From NCBI GenBank assembly GCA_037176725.1, contig JAZBRS010000026.1:101539501-101603500 (forward strand): a stretch of 64,000 bases of DNA, written 5' to 3'. Positions 46,295 through 59,900 of the stretch are shown in pieces. Positions within the stretch are counted from its first letter, which is position 1. Each line of letters opens with the position of its first letter. The notes beneath the pieces were generated by a model that was not told where the DNA came from, did no database searches, and saw only the letters and a program-made list of their open reading frames with translations. This stretch comes from Posidonia oceanica (taxonomy: Eukaryota > Streptophyta > Magnoliopsida > Alismatales > Posidoniaceae). The translations under genes and the position numbers were made by a program.

Positions 46295-48595
46295 GCTCTG
46301 TTCCACCTCTGGCTGCTTTCCGTGCACTCCACCACACTCTGGTGAATTTTGTTTCTACCCGGAATCGAAGAAGTGTAGAGACAAAAATAAACATCAACTA
46401 GGAAAAATTAAAATTCATGTAAGGAGTTTTCTTTGAAATAATTCTAAAATAAAATGATTTTTTTTTTAAAATGTGGTTGCAGTAAAGAGGTTTTATTCTC
46501 TTATAACAATTGATATATAGAAGATGCCATGGACAATTTGCAGGATAAGCCATCAAATAAAATCGAAAACAATATAATAAATCAAAAGAAACTAAAATTC
46601 AAGAGTAACTAACTAGACATCTTCTTCTTTTTCTTTTTTTGTTTTTCTATTGTTTAGTCACAAAGTAGTAACTTGATGCATAAAAAAATGGAATGACATG
46701 GTAATTTCTTTTAAAATAAAATCTAAAAAAACATGTTTGCTTAAAGGAGGGGCTTACTCTTCTCTCTTTCACCTTGATTTTGTTTCTTATAAAAGTAACT
46801 ATAACGATCGCTAGTAGATTGATAAATTTTATATTATTGCATGTGTTGTTGAGTAGTTTCTATGGGATCTACTCTAGATTTTTTTTCTTTTTAAAAACGA
46901 ACTATGTTTTTTCATCATTTTTTTAATGTTGTAGCATATAAAAAAAAAAAAAGCAAACCTAGAAACATGAATGTCACAAGATAATATGTTCGAAGTAGCG
47001 AATTTCTTCCTCAAAATATGCCTAGAAGAAGGAGAAAGTGATTCTTCATGAAGTGATTTTCAACTCATACACATGCAATCTCTCTTAAGACCTTACTTTT
47101 TTCATTGAGGAGAGCATGAATGAAATTTCATAAGAGAGAGAAGAAGTGAACTATGAATAAAACTCCAAGAAAGAAAACTTCTAAGATAAGAAGAAGGTAA
47201 CTCCCACAATAGAGAGAATGAAGTCCCTTAGGATGGTGTTAGTTTGAAGATTTTCATAACTTTTATATAATGTGTAAAGTCGTTGAAGCCTTGAAGAAAG
47301 AGATACCAAAGAAAACAATATTCACTTTATATTATTCTAAAAGAAATGAAGAAATAAATAATCATCTATAAATAAATAAACAAATCCTTAAAGAAAAAGC
47401 AACATGTCTTTTGTTATTGTTGCTTCTTCTCCTCTCCCCATCTGTCTTCGACTCTCAATTGGAACGAACATTCGGTAGTCAAGGGAAAAAGGGAAAGACA
47501 GAGAATTCTTATTGCGGAGTGAAGTTAGTGTGTAAGGAAAACAACGAATTAACGTTTAGATTAAAACAATAAAAGGAAAATATTAAGAGAGTATGAGAAA
47601 AAGGAGGGGAAAGAGAAATAGAATTTTTAAAATAAATAGGAAACAAAAAGATGTTTATTGATTTCATTCAAAAGTTTATCGAATAATAAAATAATCAAAA
47701 TGAATAAAAAAAGAAAAATTCAGTAATTCATGGGAGGAGCACATGCCGTGTCATGACCCAAGCCAAAGTCCACTAAACTAGCCTGCGATGAGTTCATGAC
47801 ACTATTGTCCTGGAAAAACTTGAGTATGATCCATCAATTCGAGTCAAAATGCTTAAGTCGTGAATTATTTCAATAGCAATTCGCTTCTTTATATATCCTT
47901 CTTGGATTTTTTATATTATTCTATATGGATTTAAGCTTGGGAAATTACGTCAAATCCGTCTCAAGATTTTACAATCTCCCGAATTAGCCTCTTAACTTCT
48001 TCCCCATGAGTCATATGCTTGGTTCACTAGGTGATGTAAGAACTCTTGAGGTGGATCATCCGGTCCAATCAACTTACTTCTTCTAACCCATCCCTAACAA
48101 AATGAGTTTTAGGAATGAACTAGTTTCCTACATTCCAGAGCATGTCATTGCATTCCTAGTCTGCTTGAATGCTATTTGAAATAATCTTCTTACCAACAAT
48201 GCTTTTTTTTTACCAGTCTCCCACAAATAGGTCCCATGACCAACTCGAAATGGTTGACCTACTAGGAATCCTCGACATTTTCAAAATTCTCAAACAAATT
48301 AATCGAAGAACTCGATGGAATAGTTTCAATCACTCAGCTTGCTCTGTTGAAACAAGGTTCTAGTTTGACAAACGTGGACCAAATAGCTAGTGAAATGCTC
48401 AAACTTCAGCCCCCACACAAGGCTTTATAGAGAGACCCATACGAGCACGAGAACTATCACGCATGTTTTTAGTTGTAACTACCCCATCATCAATGCGCCT
48501 CTTCAATTTCGGAACCATTGCACCAACAAGTGACACGTTGCCCACAAATGCCACGCAGGTCCTCAAGTACTCAACCACCACATAAGAAGTAGTAG
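46295..48595. other. Intergenic region upstream of the purine permease gene
   Basis: About 2.3 kb of AT-rich DNA. The first few hundred bases to the right of 46294 should hold the permease promoter. I find no conserved coding frame and no clear element ends. A purine-rich zone lies around 47000-47250. Confidence 0.4.
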
Positions 48596-49150
48596 TGTAA
48601 ACAAGACGAACCCGAGCGAACCGAGCCCTTTTTGGTTCCGCTCGTTAAAGAAAATAGCATGTTTAACTCAGGCTTGAGATTGATTGAACCTAATAAGGTG
48701 AACCAAGCCATGACATAGCCCAAACCTACTCAAATCGAGCCCGAACAAACCATGATTACAAGAAGTAATTTAACTAAATTCAAACCGAGCCTGAACAAAC
48801 CACTGATACAAGAATTAAGTTAATCAACTCAAATCGAGTCTGAAAAAAAAAGACACATGGTTGCAAGAATTATTTTAACCAAACTCAAACCGAGTTTGAA
48901 TTAGTTCAACTGAATTAATTAAAACTAGAAAGAACTCTTAACATAAAACCAAGTTTAAAGACACTCTAAAACATATCTAAGAAATTATAGACCTGGTCTT
49001 AGCAAATTGAACCGATCCTTTATCAAACAAACACCTTATGTTCGGATTCGGTTCGTTAATTAGACCGATCGATCCCAAACTGTTGCTTAAGCTTGGTTCA
49101 TTTCTAATCAAGTCTTAACCAAACCTGATCCGAACCCGAGTTGTTCACAA
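48596..49150. mobile_element. Probable non-autonomous DNA element (MITE)
   Basis: The block begins TGTAAACAAGACGAACCCGA and ends CCCGAGTTGTTCACAA, giving short inverted ends (TGTRAACAA). Inside are many copies of phrases such as AACCGAGCC, CTCAAATCGAGCC and GAACAAACC, a style common in plant hAT-type MITEs. I could not find a convincing 8-bp target duplication. Confidence 0.45.
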
Positions 49151-49454
49151 GCGTTGAACTACTTTGAAAACATTGATGGAAGCTATTGCATCACCTTGAA
49201 ACTATTGCGTGAGGCGATGACACATGGCAACTTGACAACCTGACACGTCTCTTCAGCAACCCAGTTAGGGCAGCCCAATCCTATAACTTCTTGACACATG
49301 GCGATATTCAAATAGATCCTACTAGGATCGAGGCTAACTCGATGGATGCTCCGCCTCTAGGCCGTGGAAACCGAGCCCCAGAATTGCAAACACCATTTTC
49401 TCCAATGTGTGCCCATGACATGAGTTCAGAAATATCAATCACGTCCCTCAGGAT
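49151..49454. other. Spacer between two MITE-like elements
   Basis: About 300 bases with no supported gene. An open frame on each strand is present, but neither resembles a known protein. Confidence 0.3.
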
Positions 49455-50328
49455 TAGGGATGGACACGATTCAATTTGGTTCAATTTGAGGTAAAATCTC
49501 AAATCAAATCGTAAGAATCGGTTTGAATCAAACCATTTTACCTATTGAAATCGAATCGAATCACTCAAAATCGGTTTGATTCGATTCGATTTGTGATTTA
49601 ATCATTTAATAAAATATATAAAGATAATAAGGTGTTGATACATTTTCTTCTCTCTTTCCTGCTATATATCATGCTAGAAAGTGAAATATGATACAAATAT
49701 TAAAACTCTGAATACAAATCCAGTCCATAAACAATAACACTTTTTTTTTTTTTACAGAATATAAAATTCCATTAGAAAAACAACTAACCTGGCTACAATA
49801 TTAAATTATTTGGAAGAATCTGACCATAATATAAAATTCGAAAGTAGCAAACAGATATTAAGTTACTAATGCAACTAGTCACACCACAATAATAACAGGA
49901 AAATGTATTAGACCGTATAATCTAAAATCGAGCACAATAAAAGATCAACCACAATCAAACATAAGAAAGTGAAAGAATAAAAAGAGATGACCGACATGGC
50001 CATGTAAGTATGTTAATTAGATTTCTTTTATATATAATCTAAGTATGTTACATATATTAATATAATAGTACCATATAATGTAACATGTTAGTATGTTACA
50101 TATATTAATATTAGATTTAAATATTTAATGTACATGTATGACTTATTGGTTCGATTCGGTTTGGTTAAACCGCCCCTAGAACCACAAACCGACCCATATG
50201 GTTCAGTTCCGAAATATTTCAAACCAAATCAAACCAAACTACTGAATTTGAAAAATCGAACTGAATCACTAAAAATTGTTCGATTCGGTTCAATTAACCG
50301 GTTTGGATGGTTTAGATGCCCACCCCTA
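49455..50328. mobile_element. hAT-type MITE
   Basis: The element starts TAGGGATGGACACG and ends TGCCCACCCCTA, imperfect inverted ends of the TAGGGGTGGGCA type known from hAT elements. The flanks CTCAGGAT (49447-49454) and CTCAAGAC (50329-50336) agree at six of eight positions, as expected for an eroded 8-bp hAT duplication. Subterminal repeats of GGTTCGATTCGGTTTGGTT style are present at both ends. There is no transposase. Confidence 0.75.
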
Positions 50329-50894
50329 CTCAAGACAAAGATATGCAGTCGTTCATCCTCAACCAAAATCTCATTCTTGCTCCTACGATAATACCTGATT
50401 AATGCATCGGAAGTATTCTCTGACCTACATGTTTTCTCCTATTGCAAAGTCCATCACCACGATCAACCGAACTGACTCAATCGAGTCTATCGATTCGATC
50501 GAGCTTCAGAATATTTGAACATGCTTGCCGATTCAAGCAGTCCAAATATGTTATTTTACAAGTCGATCATAAAAACAATTAAGTATTTAAACACTTATTA
50601 TAAGATATTTGTAATATATAGTTTACATTCAAATTTAAGATAAAATGTCAATGAAAAAAATCTAACTACTAAGAATATTTTTAATAAACTATTTAATTTA
50701 AATATTTTCAATAATAAGTCAAAATAATTAGATATTTCGAGGTAATAAGCATATTTTACATGTGACATCTTGTGGTGATAAATAAACATGTTTTTTACAT
50801 GTGTGGTAACACGTAGTTATTTGGAAGCAATACATGTGACATCTCATGGTTAAACAAGAGGATTATATTCACTTTTTGACAATAGTATAGGTAC

Positions 50895-50938
<44 letters not shown>
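50895..50938. repeat. (TAA)n microsatellite
   Basis: About 14 uninterrupted TAA units. Confidence 0.95.
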
Positions 50939-51850
50939 TGTTAAGATCTCTCAAGAATGTAATTGAATTATATTATTCACTTATTAATTGCATAGAGTTT
51001 AGTAGCGTTTATGGGAAAACGAATTATTTCATAGGTCGAGCGGAGATCTATTGCAGTCCGACTACAACAGTCCAATCAATACGGCCGGAACATAGGAGAG
51101 GGATGGACCGTCGACAGTGGATTAATTTCCTATTCTCATAAATAATATATTTTAAAAGACTAATCTCCATAACTAATTGAAATCAACATTTTTAAAAGCA
51201 TTTATATATAAACATGAAGTTAGCATATTGAAATAACTTGTCTAAAAAATGTTTGTCTAAGAAATAACTCGTCTCAGGAATAAGGTTTTTTTTTTTCAAA
51301 AACTGATCCCACTAATCATCACCACACGGACACTCAATAAGCTTTGACTTGTAAAGACTCCTTAAGCTTGTCAGTCATAACTGTTGTTTTGATAGTCATC
51401 CAATGGTTAGATAATGATGAAGAAAAACGATGTCAAGCTACATTTTTGAAGCCTAGCTTTCCTGAACTAATTTCTAAGTAGAATAAAAAACCTCGAAAAA
51501 ATGAAAAATGGATTGATGTGTGTAGTAGCATCGTTATTCTACATGGAGTAAAATGTTCATTTAGGTGAATTAGTCTACCAGAACATATTTGTTGAAAATG
51601 CTAAAGAAAATAGAATAGCTTTAATTAATAGAGTTAGGATTAGCTTTTCATTAATTAATCATATTAATGTATTTGTTGTAATTAAGCTCCAAATTACATC
51701 CCCATTATTTGAGTACGGAAATTCGATAAAGTGGATCTTCGAATTAACTTTTGAAATAATAAAATCATTTCCTCCGACAACATTCAAGCATTCTTCACAT
51801 AATTCTTGGTTAGTCTTAACTGCCACATTTTATAAAACTCATACCATCTT

Positions 51851-51972
51851 GAAGAAACCATATTGTCTGTTGTCTTTGAATTGACACGTGCCGTATTTGA
51901 TAACAAAATAAGAAGAAACCATATGTCTGTTGTCTTTGAATTGACATAATTAAGCTGTATTTAATAACAAAA
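51851..51972. repeat. 61-bp tandem duplication
   Basis: Two adjacent copies starting GAAGAAACCATAT (51851 and 51912), both containing GTCTGTTGTCTTTGAATTGA and ending TAACAAAATAA, with small differences. Confidence 0.8.
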
Positions 51973-53997
51973 TAAATAGATAATTCTCCAAAAACTTGTC
52001 GTAATGATGTCATCAAGTTGGCTCAACTCATGCGATTAAGTTCGTAGATTCCACATAAGACATTTGTTCTCTTGTTTCATTTCATCTTCGACCACTCCTG
52101 ATATTTTATCATCATTTACAAGGCCAGGATTTGGCGTTTTGTATATATACAAAAAAAAAAAAAAAATGTATATCAACCATTTCTTTATTTTTTAATCGGT
52201 TGAAAGGAGTAAGTTGGCTTCGTTAGCTCAATTACTCAAGTTACCTGACTTGAACGCAGACCCGAACCCAACTGTACCTCCCATCTGGTACCGACTTGGA
52301 TTCAGACCAATACCAGCTTATCCATGAATATCTAGCAAGTTTACTTCACTTCTAGTTAGGGTTATATTCACTTTCATCTTATGAGATTTTAATTTAATGA
52401 AAAAATAATACACCCAACATTAAATTTCTTATAATTAAGGTATATGGAGTTGCATGCTGTGTACGTTTTAATTAATCGCAAGTACACGATGTACAAGGTA
52501 GCATGTCGACAAGTATGGGTCGATTCCATAGAAGAAAAAAAATTTCAAAAACAAAGATTAACTATCAATTATTGAAATGAGTTGGGAAAGTTGATGTTTA
52601 AAAGCTAAACTAGACTATCAGGATACAATCAAATTAATTAAAATCTAGGATTTCGAATCCATTCATGTGAAGTTTAGAATACATGATTAAATATACTCTA
52701 TCTATTGTTTTAGATCTCAATATTTGATTAAATGATTTTTACCTTAACAAGCATAAACTATATGCAATGCATCATGTAATATCAAGTAAAGAATAAAAAT
52801 ACATAGAGCAAAATAAATCAAATGATATATGATAGAATCTAGATTATATACATAACTCCCAATTCATTCTTCCCTAAGCATAAGCTAAAAAGATTAATTC
52901 AATATTAGCCTATCAAAGTTTATCGAATGATTGACGATTCATGTAATACACTTCCGGTCTACATAATCATAACAACAAAGCACAAGAGAAAGAAAATAAA
53001 TTTAATCATAACATCCCAATTCACATGAACTTCATCTCAACTCTAGAACTAAAAACTTAGCTACTCATGAGGATGATAGAAAATAAAAACTCAAATAAAG
53101 GACATAAAATAAAAGACATAATTGAAGAGAAAAATAATTTTATTTATAGAACCTGAGATTACAAATAGAGAAACACTTGAAGTTCTTCCACAGTAATAGA
53201 GGGAAGGTTTAAACCTAGAAGGCGGAAGTTGATCCCTTAGATCTACAACAATAGTCCTTTTATAGACATACACAAGCTTCCTTACATCAAAGACAAATCC
53301 GATTTCAAAATTTGAATTCTAATTTCAAATACAAGATATTTTCAACTAAACATCGTAATGACCAAAGACTGGATCAAAAATATCCTCCACGAACGCCTAG
53401 GAGGCGCTTTTTGCGCAATCGGGAGCCTGGAAGCATCCATGTCAGCCGAGATTTCATCTCACTTGTTTCATTTGTTAGCTGATATTTATCCAAGTATTGA
53501 CGCACTTGGAAAATGTGAATTTGACTTCTCGACGTAGCTCCACAAATTTTTATGCAAAATTCTTTTCTTTTCTGGCACATTTATTATTTTCCCCTCCTTT
53601 TTCTAAATTCTTTCTAAGTTCCCAAGTTCCTGTAAAATTTACATAAAACACCTTGAGTAGTATTATATATATACATTAATCAATAAATATGGGAAATAAA
53701 ATATGTATGAATTATGAGTTTATCATTTCATTTGTTATAGGATTAGATCTTTATAATTTCAAAAATGATATTTCCTTTTCTTTCACTTTTAATTCATTGA
53801 ATTGTTTTCTTTGGTCTTTTTATTGAGATATGTGGGTTCAAATCTAGCTCGTGACAAGCATTACTGCGATATTATCGACATGAGGTCCATTTGTTTCCTT
53901 ATAAATTCAAAAATATGATTTAAGTAGAAGCCTCCGTGAGTGTGAAAAAAGATTCAGATAATGATGAAGTGTTTGTTTATTTTAGTTTGCATATTGG

Positions 53998-56371
53998 TGT
54001 AACCATGCGACCGAATGGCTCGATTGTCGAAGGACGGGTCACGGCAAACAGATGTAAGAAAACAAGTGAAAGCTGAAGAAAAGAAAACAAAACATTGGAG
54101 TTGCCACCTAGTCTATTTTGGAAACCGAAAAGACGAGGAAAACCAGAAAACATGCAAAATGATAAAACAATGTAAAGGATATGACACAAGGTCATTGCGG
54201 TCCAGAGAAAGGGTAAGGACTCTTGTTACGCACGGAGAAGGTATTAAGCACCCCCGATACGCCCGAGGAAGTTGGTCTTTCTTAGCCAATCCGCTCTTGT
54301 GTAGCTAATGTTGGCGCATAACGTCGATTTATGTTCGCGCGAGGGCGGTATGCAACATGCATTTATAAACCATGCAAAGTTTAATAAAACCATGCCAAAA
54401 TGACTAATTAAAGTTGAAATACCATGATGTGATGATAAACAAACTAGGGAAGCAAAACCAAAACTAAGCGAGTCGAGTAAACGAAACACAAGGCGGCAAA
54501 CGGGGGGGCTCTGTCCACTATCTGGCCCCTGGCCTATGTTGCCTACCAGCACGGCGACAGCACATGTCGCCGGTATGAGCGGCGGCGACACAGGTCGCTG
54601 GTATAAGCGGCGAGGCATATGTCGCCTCTCAAAACAGCGACAACACACGTCGCCGTTATAAACGGCGTTGGAACACGTCGCTGCTATGATAGGCGGCCAA
54701 AGCTGCTTTAGACAGTGACATTCATCGCCAGCATAAAGACATGTAAATGATGCAAAACGCGAAATAAAGACATGAAAAGCTAGAGGGCATATCCAGGATT
54801 AAAGCCATGCAATTATTATGCAAAATGGGTGCCTGGATCATGAGATACGTCAGCTCAAAATCCGGCCCGGTGATTGCCAGAAACGCGAGAGCATTACGGG
54901 ATCTGTCCCGGCAGTCCGGTGGCCGGATTTCGTCGCCAAATCCCGCGTCACCAGTGATGCAAAACATGCAACTAAACACATGGAAATCAAGAGCATACAT
55001 CCACAGGTAAAAACATACAACTATCATACAGAATAGGCGCCGGGATCGTGCGAAGCTTCGGCTCAAACTCCGACCGGTGACAGTCAGGTGCCGAACTTCA
55101 ATGTCGAAACGCGCGACTCAGGCGATGCCAAATGGGCCGATGTTGATCGGGAAAGCACGACGGCATTCCCACGAACAAAACCACACTCTCAGTGTGGCAA
55201 ATGAGAGGGTGGATCACTCCACCCGTCCCCCCCTTTTGCTGCCGGAACTCGGTGGATTTCCGGCCACTGGAGCGGCCAAGGACCCAAGGAGCCAAGCTGT
55301 GAGGCTTCGTGAGGGCGAGGGGGAGATGAGGGATGCAATGCGAGCTAAAGGGAACGGCCGTTGCCTCCTTCCCACCTCCGCCCGTCGTTCGCCGACGTCG
55401 CCATGCGTCACCGGCCTAGGGGACGGCCAGGAGCACTCGGAGTGAACCTGGCAAGTCAGGCAGCGGGGGAAGAGAGCCAAGAAGAGTCCCGACGCCTCAG
55501 GCACACTAAGGTGAAGGGGAATTTACCTGTGGAGTAGGCCGGAGAGGCGGTCGGCGAAGCTGGACACAGCGCAGGACGACGAGCTCGGGCGCGGTGACTG
55601 TGGGCACGGGAGGCTCGAAGTCAGCAGTTTGGCTGATGGGGAATGCTCAGGAAGCCTCCTCACACACGGGAGAGCACTCAGGATTGCTCGAGGTGGCTGG
55701 GAAGGCTCTGGTTCTCTCCCTCTTTCTCGGAATTGGTTGCCGATGGTGGAAGATGGGTTGGGTTGCTCGGTTTTGTTCAGTCAAGCTACACAGGGGGTCC
55801 TAGTGACAAGGCAAGGTGGGGAGATCATGGGGCGCGGTCGTGGGGTGCCAGAGGCGCGAAAGTCAAGCCTCTGTTAGGCCGGACTGGTTGCAGGTCGTGG
55901 CCGGAAGCATCCAAAACGGCCACGCGGGAGAGTTCAAACAGGCAGCTAGGGCTCGAGCGGGTGGGGCGCGTTGTCACCTCTCAACACGGCGACAGCACAC
56001 GTTGCCGATACAAGCGACGACGGAACAAGTCGCCGCTAGGACAGGCGACAAGAGCCAGATCAATTGGACAGGGCATGTTGCAGTGAAATCTAGGCCCATT
56101 TCCTTGGAGTTTGGACCACCAGTGGGCTTTGGGTTGTGGAGACTAGTGGTGTGAAGGTTTTGGGGAAGTTTGGAGGGTTTTGGGTCGATTTTGGGGTCTG
56201 GTTTGGCTAAGAGGTGGGGTTTAGGTAGGAGGTACGGTTAGGGTTAGAGTTTAGGTCTAGGTTGGGGTTTAAGTTTGGGGTTTGAGCGGGGTTTAAGTCT
56301 ACCATGCCACGATCTAAGCAAGCTCCTAGAGAAATCCACCAACAACCAAATGCCAAAACGGGGTGTCTACA
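53998..56371 (-). mobile_element. 3' LTR of element C (Ogre-like, minus strand)
   Basis: On the minus strand it begins TGTAGACACCCC at 56371, directly after the polypurine tract, and ends GGTTACA at 53998. The lineage core (complement of GTGCTTAATACCTTCTCC-like sequence) lies near 54235-54255. The LTR is 2.37 kb, shorter than B and D. Its middle is GC-rich and holds facing GGCGACA/TGTCGCC motifs, for example a perfect stem at 54552-54572 and others to 54715 and at 55978-56046. Open frames in the GC-rich part on both strands have no known domain. Confidence 0.8.
54545..54715. repeat. Dispersed GGCGACA/TGTCGCC inverted motifs in the LTR of element C
   Basis: CGGCGACA GCACA TGTCGCCG (54552-54572) is a perfect 8-bp stem with a 5-nt loop. 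Related pairs follow every 30-40 bases, and a second cluster lies at 55978-56046. Confidence 0.75.
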
Positions 56372-56928
56372 GATGCCCCTCCCTGAGCGAGGTTGAGGGA
56401 ATCGAGGCCACTGCTCAGGGTTGACAAGACACCCCGCCCGAGCCAGCAGGAGCACAGATGCTATTGGCATGAGTCACTTATTTGGCGGATACGCCGAAAG
56501 TCATGACTCGTTGCCGCAATGCGAATGCAAATGCAGATGCTGATGAAATATTTGCACTAATGCTTGTCACGCTGAACTCCGCTAAGGGAGATGCGGGCAA
56601 TGCATGCGTGTTGATGCGATGTGGTGTTTGACTCTGCTGGGGATGGGGAGAGTATGCAGTGCTAGTGTGCACGCAATGTTGGCCTACTACCTAGCATGTG
56701 ATGCTGGTGCAATGGACGATGAGTTGACAGACTCATTACTGGATAGTTTGGGTTATCGGCCTGAGGAGTTGACAGACTCTTCACTAGATAGTTTGGGTTA
56801 TCAGCCCAAAAGACGCCTGACATTGCGGCAGATGTCGTCCGGGTAATATGGGTTACCAACTCGAGAAAGACACTGAGGGCAGTGGAAAAGACGCCCCTGG
56901 TATTAGGGAGATGATACCAGAGGGCAGT
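56372..56928 (-). mobile_element. Element C, internal 3' end, cut by element D
   Basis: On the minus strand this reads as the end of an Ogre-like internal region: CTGGTATCATCTCCC hairpin zone, two 48-bp repeats (56712-56815) and the polypurine tract AGGGAGGGGCATC (complement of 56372-56384). The rest of C is displaced to the right by element D and is outside the window. Confidence 0.75.
56924..56928 (+). repeat. Candidate left target-site duplication of element D
   Basis: GCAGT directly before the LTR start. The matching copy lies outside the window. Confidence 0.4.
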
Positions 56929-59900
56929 TGTAGACACCCCATTTTTTCAATTTTTTGTGCTATTGAATCTCTCTCTCTTTGGTGGCTTCAAAACAAACCC
57001 TAAAACCAAACCCAAAATCACACCCATTTTCTAAACCAAAAATCACTCACTAAACCCTAGAAAGACCCTAGGTTAAAGCCCTAGAAAACTCTACGAAATC
57101 CACATCTAAACCCTAGAAAAACCCTAGGTTAAAACCCTAGAAAATCCTAGGAATCTCCCATCAAAATCCTAGAACTAAACCTAGGTTGAACCTCTAAACC
57201 CTAGAAACTCACTCACACAAAAGCCAAGCCCAAGCCCACTTTCCTTCTCCCTTTTTCATCTTCCCTTCTTTCCTTCTTTCTTTCTTTCCTTTCTTTTTCT
57301 TCTTCTTCTCCTCCTTTTCTTTCTTTTTTTCCAAAAGCCACCTCTCCAGCCCACTCACTTCATCCTTTCTTTCCCTTTTTTTCCTCCATTTCCTCTCCTC
57401 ACAGCCCAGCCCACCTCTCCTTTCCTTTTCTTTTTTTTCCTTCTTTATTTTTCTGCCATAGCCAACCCAGCCCACCTCTCCTTCCCTTTTCTTTTTTTTC
57501 CTTCTTTATTTTTCTGCCACAGCCAGCCCAGCCCACCTCTCCTTTTTATTTCTTTTTTCTTCCTTTTCAAATCCTGCCCAGCCCACCTCTCCTTTTTATT
57601 TCTTTTTTCTTCCTTTTCAAATCCTGCCCAGCCCACCTCTCCTTTTTATTTCTTTTTTTCTTCTTTTTCAATCCAACCCAGCCCATCTCCATAGTCCTCC
57701 TTCTTTCCTTTTTCCTTTCTTTTTTCCCTAATGGCCCGACATCCTCATCCTCTTCTTCTTCTTCTTCTTCCTCCCGCTACTGCCAAAAACCACCTCCTTC
57801 ATGGCCCTTGCACAGCCTTCCACCTCCTTCCTCTTCACTCATTACCTAGCAAACCCAACATACAACCTCCCACATTGCCCACTCACCAGCAGACCCAATC
57901 CACGACCCAATCCTCTGCCATTTTCACCTACAAGCAACAGCACCCACACTCAACCTCAGTAGCCTTCCCTCCACAGCAAAACCAATTCCCTCCATTCAGC
58001 AAGGAGGACGGCAACACAATCTTCACACCCCATTACACCCAGCAGCACTCACAGAGGACCCATCTTTTTCCTCTTCACTGCAAACACCACCCAGAAGCCC
58101 CCACAAACATCACCATCATCTTCCTCAGCCCTCCACCAATCCAGAGAAAGTGACAGCAGCTCAAGAGAGCCACACAGTTGCCGGAAAGGACCCAAATTCT
58201 CAGAGCCACCCAAAAATCCAAATCCAGCTTCCCAGTAGCAAAACCAACTTCTGGTTGGCTCCACACCTCCGCCGGACCTCCAGCAACTCGCGCCGATCTT
58301 CCCTAGCAGCCGCAGCTCACTGCAGTGCCGCCGCAACCCTCCGCCGAACTGCCTGACCCAACCGAGGTCGGCAGCACGCTCCGGCCATCGTCACAGGTAA
58401 CAGACCTCACTTTCGAACTCCTTGCATGTCTACCTTGCTTTATAGTTAGTTAGATTTAGGTTTAGGGCTTCAGCGCGCAATCCGAGCTCCGCTGCTATAG
58501 TCTTCTTCTTCGGTGACGGCCTACCTTCGCCGACACCCGCGCAGCAATCCAGGCCATCCCAGCTCCTCCGCCTCGGCTCCGACAGCACGATCAGGCGCCT
58601 CCCCACCGCAGCAGCAGCTCCCAGCGCTCGCAGGCTCGCCGGACTTCTCTACAAAAATTTGCAGAAGTCGGTCAGTCACCTCTGGCACCTCCGCGTGCCA
58701 CCGGGGCCTCTGCCATAGCAGCCTCCGGCTCCCGGACCTCGCCGCACCGCCTCCCACCCGCTGGAACCACCGCGCAGCGCCTTCTTCTCCGGCACAGTGT
58801 TGCAGTGACTCGTAAGCCACTATAGCACTGTAGCTTTATTTTTCTGTTTTTAATTTCATTAGTTTTAATTGATGCATTACATTTCAGTCCTTAATTTTAC
58901 TTTATTTGCAAGTTAGTCCTGTGTCAGTTTAACTTTTATTTAATTCTGCATTTAAACTATATTGCATTACATTTAAATTCAGTACTTTAGTTTATTCGCA
59001 TGTTAGTCCTTAGTTTAATTACAACATTCATTTAATTTTAGTTTTATTTTATTTGCACATTAGTCCAGCATCAATTGAAAAGCATTTAATCTGCATTTAT
59101 AACTATATTACATTGCATTAAACTATCTGCATGTTTTAATAATTACATTTAGGTCCGGTCACATGTTATCTGTGATTTAAATGTGATTTATAACCTTATT
59201 GCATTGTAATAAAGCCCTCTGGGTTTTAATTTTTGCATTTAGGTCCAGTTCAATTTCAACTGTGATTTAAATGTGAATTTTAAACTTTATTACATTGCAA
59301 TAAAGTCCTGCAAGTTCCAATTATTGCATTTAAGTCCTGTTTACTTTTAAACTGTGATTTAAAATGCAATTTCAAACCTTATTACATTGTAATAAAGCCC
59401 AGCAAGTTTGCATTATTGCATTTAGGTCCAGTTTGCTTCCAACTGCCATTTAAATGTAATTTTAAACTTTATTACATTGCAATAAAGTCCTGTGACTTGT
59501 ATTTATTGCATTTAAGTCCATTTTGCATGCATGCATCATTTAATTTGCATTTTAATCATATTACATTGCTTCAAATGTCCAACAGTTTTACAAATTGCAT
59601 TTCAGTCCATGTTTTTAAACTGTTGCCTGTTTGCATGCCTTTTTAGATTTGCATTTAAACCCTACATGTTTTCAAAATTACATGTAGGTCCTTGTGCCTA
59701 GTTTCTTCATGCTTACATCTTGCTTTACATTAAAACCCAACAGTTAGGTCTAATTGCATGTTAGTCCTAAAATCGAACTGTTGCATGTTTGCCTGTTTCT
59801 CTGCATTGCACTTTAGTCCCACATGTTTTCAAAACTGCATGTAGGTCCATTTCTTGCATTATTGTATGCACATCTTTTAATTAATGTTGCATTTAGCCAT

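Larger units (their letters stand above)
50329..53997. other. AT-rich intergenic region
   Basis: About 3.7 kb with no supported gene. It contains a (TAA)n microsatellite (50895-50938), a 61-bp tandem duplication (51851-51972) and a poly-A run near 52151-52166. The stretch 52440-53640 (CGCAAGTACACGATG and GTCGATTCCATAGA near 52480-52530) resembles decayed retroelement leader sequence common in plant genomes, but I cannot define its ends. Confidence 0.4.

Noticed and set aside
54244..56154. Open frames of 100-147 codons on both strands in the GC-rich part of the LTR of element C
   Set aside because: High GC content gives long frames by chance; they overlap one another on both strands and show no domain.
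57209..57636. Lys/Glu-rich minus-strand frames
   Set aside because: They are the complement of the polypyrimidine tandem repeats in the LTR of element D.
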